64,000 bases of DNA from Coptis chinensis (taxonomy: Eukaryota; Streptophyta; Magnoliopsida; Ranunculales; Ranunculaceae): contig CM027380.1 of NCBI GenBank assembly GCA_015680905.1, forward strand, positions 17,254,001 to 17,318,000, given 5' to 3'. Of this stretch, positions 61,501-64,000 are shown in pieces (within the stretch, counting starts at the first letter, position 1; the number at the start of each line of letters is the position of its first letter). Under the pieces are notes generated by a model. That model saw only the letters and a list, made by a program, of their open reading frames with translations. It did no database searches and was not told the DNA's origin. Both the position numbers and the translations under genes were made by a program.

Positions 61501-61864
61501 GTTGTTTTAAGAGTAGAGAGTAGAGATAAAGAGTAGAGAGGAGAGAAAAAAAAGTGAGTGTAAAACTATGGTGTGAGTGTTTCAATTTATAGGGTTAGAA
61601 AGATATAGCAATTTTTTGCCCGTTGTTGTTATTGAGAGCACGCGGTTTTAGAAAAATCGTGCGGTTTTGCAGTTTTTCTAAAACCGCGTGAGTGATTTGA
61701 TACAGCACCAAAGCTGGAACCAAATATTAGCCAATTTGGTGTTTGGTTTGGTGTTTTTTTGGTGTTTTCATCAACATGTGACTCTCCTGAAGTTGAAAAA
61801 ATACCAAATTATTAGAAATTTAGTGTTTGATGCTAGGTTGATATCACTCCTAAAAATGCTCTTA

Positions 61865-64000
61865 GTATCAAGGGAATGTACTATGGTGCAGATTCCTTAT
61901 TCCAAACATCTTTTGGCTGGCAAAACCGCAAAATAGTATAGCAATGGATAGGAAGCTAGGCAGTGTGCGCAACTAGCAAATGAGTTTGCATATATACGCC
62001 GGCCACTTCATCAAATGAGTCTGCACGAATTGAAAATTTTAGTTGAAGACTGAAGAAAGTGAAGTTCGCAAACTTTATTTTTGTTAAGAAATTGTCTGAC
62101 ACCATACCCTTAATGATCGTTATTTATATGTAACATGTTGTCCATGTGACTGCAAAGATTATTTGAGTCACGTTAGGTACTTAGGTTTCTACAATTAGAT
62201 AATAATCCCCTAGAGGGTTGCATATGAATTGAAAATTTGAAATTGGTCATTTATTAGAAAAATTGATTAGATAGATAGATTTTTATGTTTATTTATCTAT
62301 TTTTTTTCTTTTCGGATTAGATTATAGTTATGTAATAAAGAAAAAGAAAAATAAGCATGTGTCAGGTAAAATCAATTTGGGTGATGATACCAGCGTCATT
62401 TGATTGTTAGTTTCTTAATTTTTTTTAAAAAAAAACATAATATACATGTTGTCTTTTGGAGTTCCTATAAGACAAACTTTATAAATACTAGTAAAAGTGT
62501 ACGTCCATGCACGTCTTCACTTGCCAAGATGTGCTAAAATATGCACTTAATAAATAAAATTGGTTAAACTTGGAGAAAATTGAGTGAGAAATCGGGATAA
62601 GGTATTAGAAAACAATCAATAAAACAGAATATAGCAGTGATATTTCAATTTGAATATATTTCAATAACATCTATGTTTCTCTGAAGTCTGAACATCTTGG
62701 CAAAAATAATTAAAAGTCACATCGATTAATTAGAAAGTATGTCAATGTAGAAGACAATAATTTGTATCTTCATATGCACTGAGAACAAAAGAGAAAAAGA
62801 ACGGACATTGAGCTCCATCTCGCCATCCATTTGTGTCCGAAATAAAAATTAGAAGTTTCAGCAACTGATGTGTTCAAAACCATCTTTGATCTTTCATTCA
62901 CCAAAGCTATGCATATCAACCCTTTTAGTCAAGTTCTCCACACTTTAGCATGGACCAACAGCGAGGCTAAAAGATTCGATAGTGTAATTTTAAAATTAGT
63001 TCTTCATTCATTTCGAACATTCCTGTAATACATCTCTTCATCCTGTAAACAATTATGCATTATATTATAAATGAAGCGTTGACACCATTCCTACAGTAGT
63101 ACCAATGGAGCGTTGATGTTTACACCAATCATATCCAATCATTTCTATGTAGCCTTAACTCGATGAGAGAACAGTACACGTTCCAAAGTTGGTGAGGAAT
63201 GTTCCAAAGTTGGTGAGGAAAGAAAATATAAACAAAGAAATCAGTGTCATAAGCAAGTGGTTGTAATAGATGGAAGAAGACAAAGCTAAACGACATCAAT
63301 AACATGGCAGCAAATGGAGCAGCTATGTATGGGGGTAGTGCACCAACTATGACGGTTGATTCAGTTGAAGGAAGACCATTAGAAAGGGGAATCACTTGAT
63401 ACTAACTACTTTAATTTTATTGACTAAGATCATTGTTGTAGTGTCTATTAGTTTGGCAATGTTTTGAGGTTTTGAACACTTAAAAGTGCTATGGTATAAA
63501 AACACGTCAATTCCCCCGACTTCAAGATTTCACAGTCCCCACCCCTTTTATTTATAAAATTAAAATTGTTGACTTAGCCCAAAAAAAAGTAATAGACAAC
63601 CAAATATAGGATATGGAATTTGCCACCATGCACTTCGGATAAATTAATCAATAGAATCCACACATACTCTATATTGGTTATTGGTTATTACCCAAGAAAA
63701 AAAACGAACCTTGCAAAAGTAAGAATCTAAATCTTGTTTATTATTAATTTTAAGCCTAGCACGATAGAAATTAGAAAAAGACAATTCGTTTGTTATCAAG
63801 ATCAAAGATCTAAGATCATATAAGTATATGAAATATGGAAAAGAAGATCAGTAACAAATAAGAAGTCAAAAACTTTTCATAAGTATTTCTAAGAAGCACA
63901 TTTTTTATACATTTTTGTAGGATCAGTGATAACAACATCATCGATATTGATTTTTGAATAAATAGAAAAGAGGGGCATCGTCGCATTATAGGCTTGACAT
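61865..64000. other. AT-rich intergenic DNA; possible Helitron 3' end at 62488
   Basis: No gene is recognised. On the minus strand at about 62515-62488 the sequence GACGTGCATGGACGTACAC is followed by TTTTACTAG before T, the shape of a Helitron 3' end, but the hairpin is weak and no 5' end was found. At 63182-63216 TTCCAAAGTTGGTGAGGAA occurs twice in tandem. Confidence 0.35.

Noticed and set aside
63129-63395. 88-codon minus-strand ORF (MIPLSNGLPSTEST...)
   Set aside because: No family resemblance, and part of it is created by a short tandem duplication at 63182-63216.

Overview
This is nuclear DNA of a flowering plant. The evidence is spliced genes with GT-AG introns, AT-rich intergenic DNA packed with nested transposons, a eukaryotic tRNA-Gly gene, and plant-specific families (plastid-type phosphoglycerate mutase, F-box/DUF295, Transposase_28 ORFs, PIF/Harbinger elements). 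A eudicot is most likely; the species cannot be named from sequence alone.

Layout: 1-4777 is a decayed minus-strand Ty1/copia retrotransposon with its 5' LTR and PBS. 5832-5903 is tRNA-Gly(TCC). 6277-11030 is a Helitron full of ~55-bp tandem repeats. 11431-13579 holds three inverted-repeat elements, one inserted in the arm of another. 13691-19672 is a minus-strand LTR element with no visible gag-pol but with an antisense Transposase_28-like ORF. 20098-20336 is a foldback MITE with a perfect 9-bp target duplication, followed by a hAT-like element.

Genic core: 21.85-32.7 kb is a plus-strand SEN1/UPF1-like superfamily 1 helicase gene (eight coding exons). 33266-33665 is a newly recognised acetolactate synthase pseudogene fragment. 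35.1-39.5 kb is a plus-strand SEC14/CRAL-TRIO gene carrying three frameshifts and a stop. 40981-42039 is a minus-strand F-box/DUF295 pseudogene. 47157-50136 is an intact seven-exon, minus-strand, plastid-type phosphoglycerate mutase gene. A second Helitron of the repeat-bearing family (to 46554) lies in the opposite orientation between the F-box relic and the mutase gene, beside a 426-bp mini-Helitron.

53642-61861 is a PIF/Harbinger transposon with TTA target duplication, TIRs, a broken transposase on the plus strand and a broken Myb/SANT-type ORF1 on the minus strand. It has been opened by a 4.33-kb solo LTR with an ATTTG target duplication, and its transposase by a further ~0.4-kb insert. 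61.9-64 kb has no recognisable gene.

The genes do not form a pathway; they are ordinary dispersed plant genes. No novel defence or metabolic system was found. The notable content is transposon architecture: an inverted pair of minisatellite-bearing Helitrons about 31-35 kb apart flanking three genes, one copy apparently having read through its 3' end; precise nested insertions; and the ALS relic.
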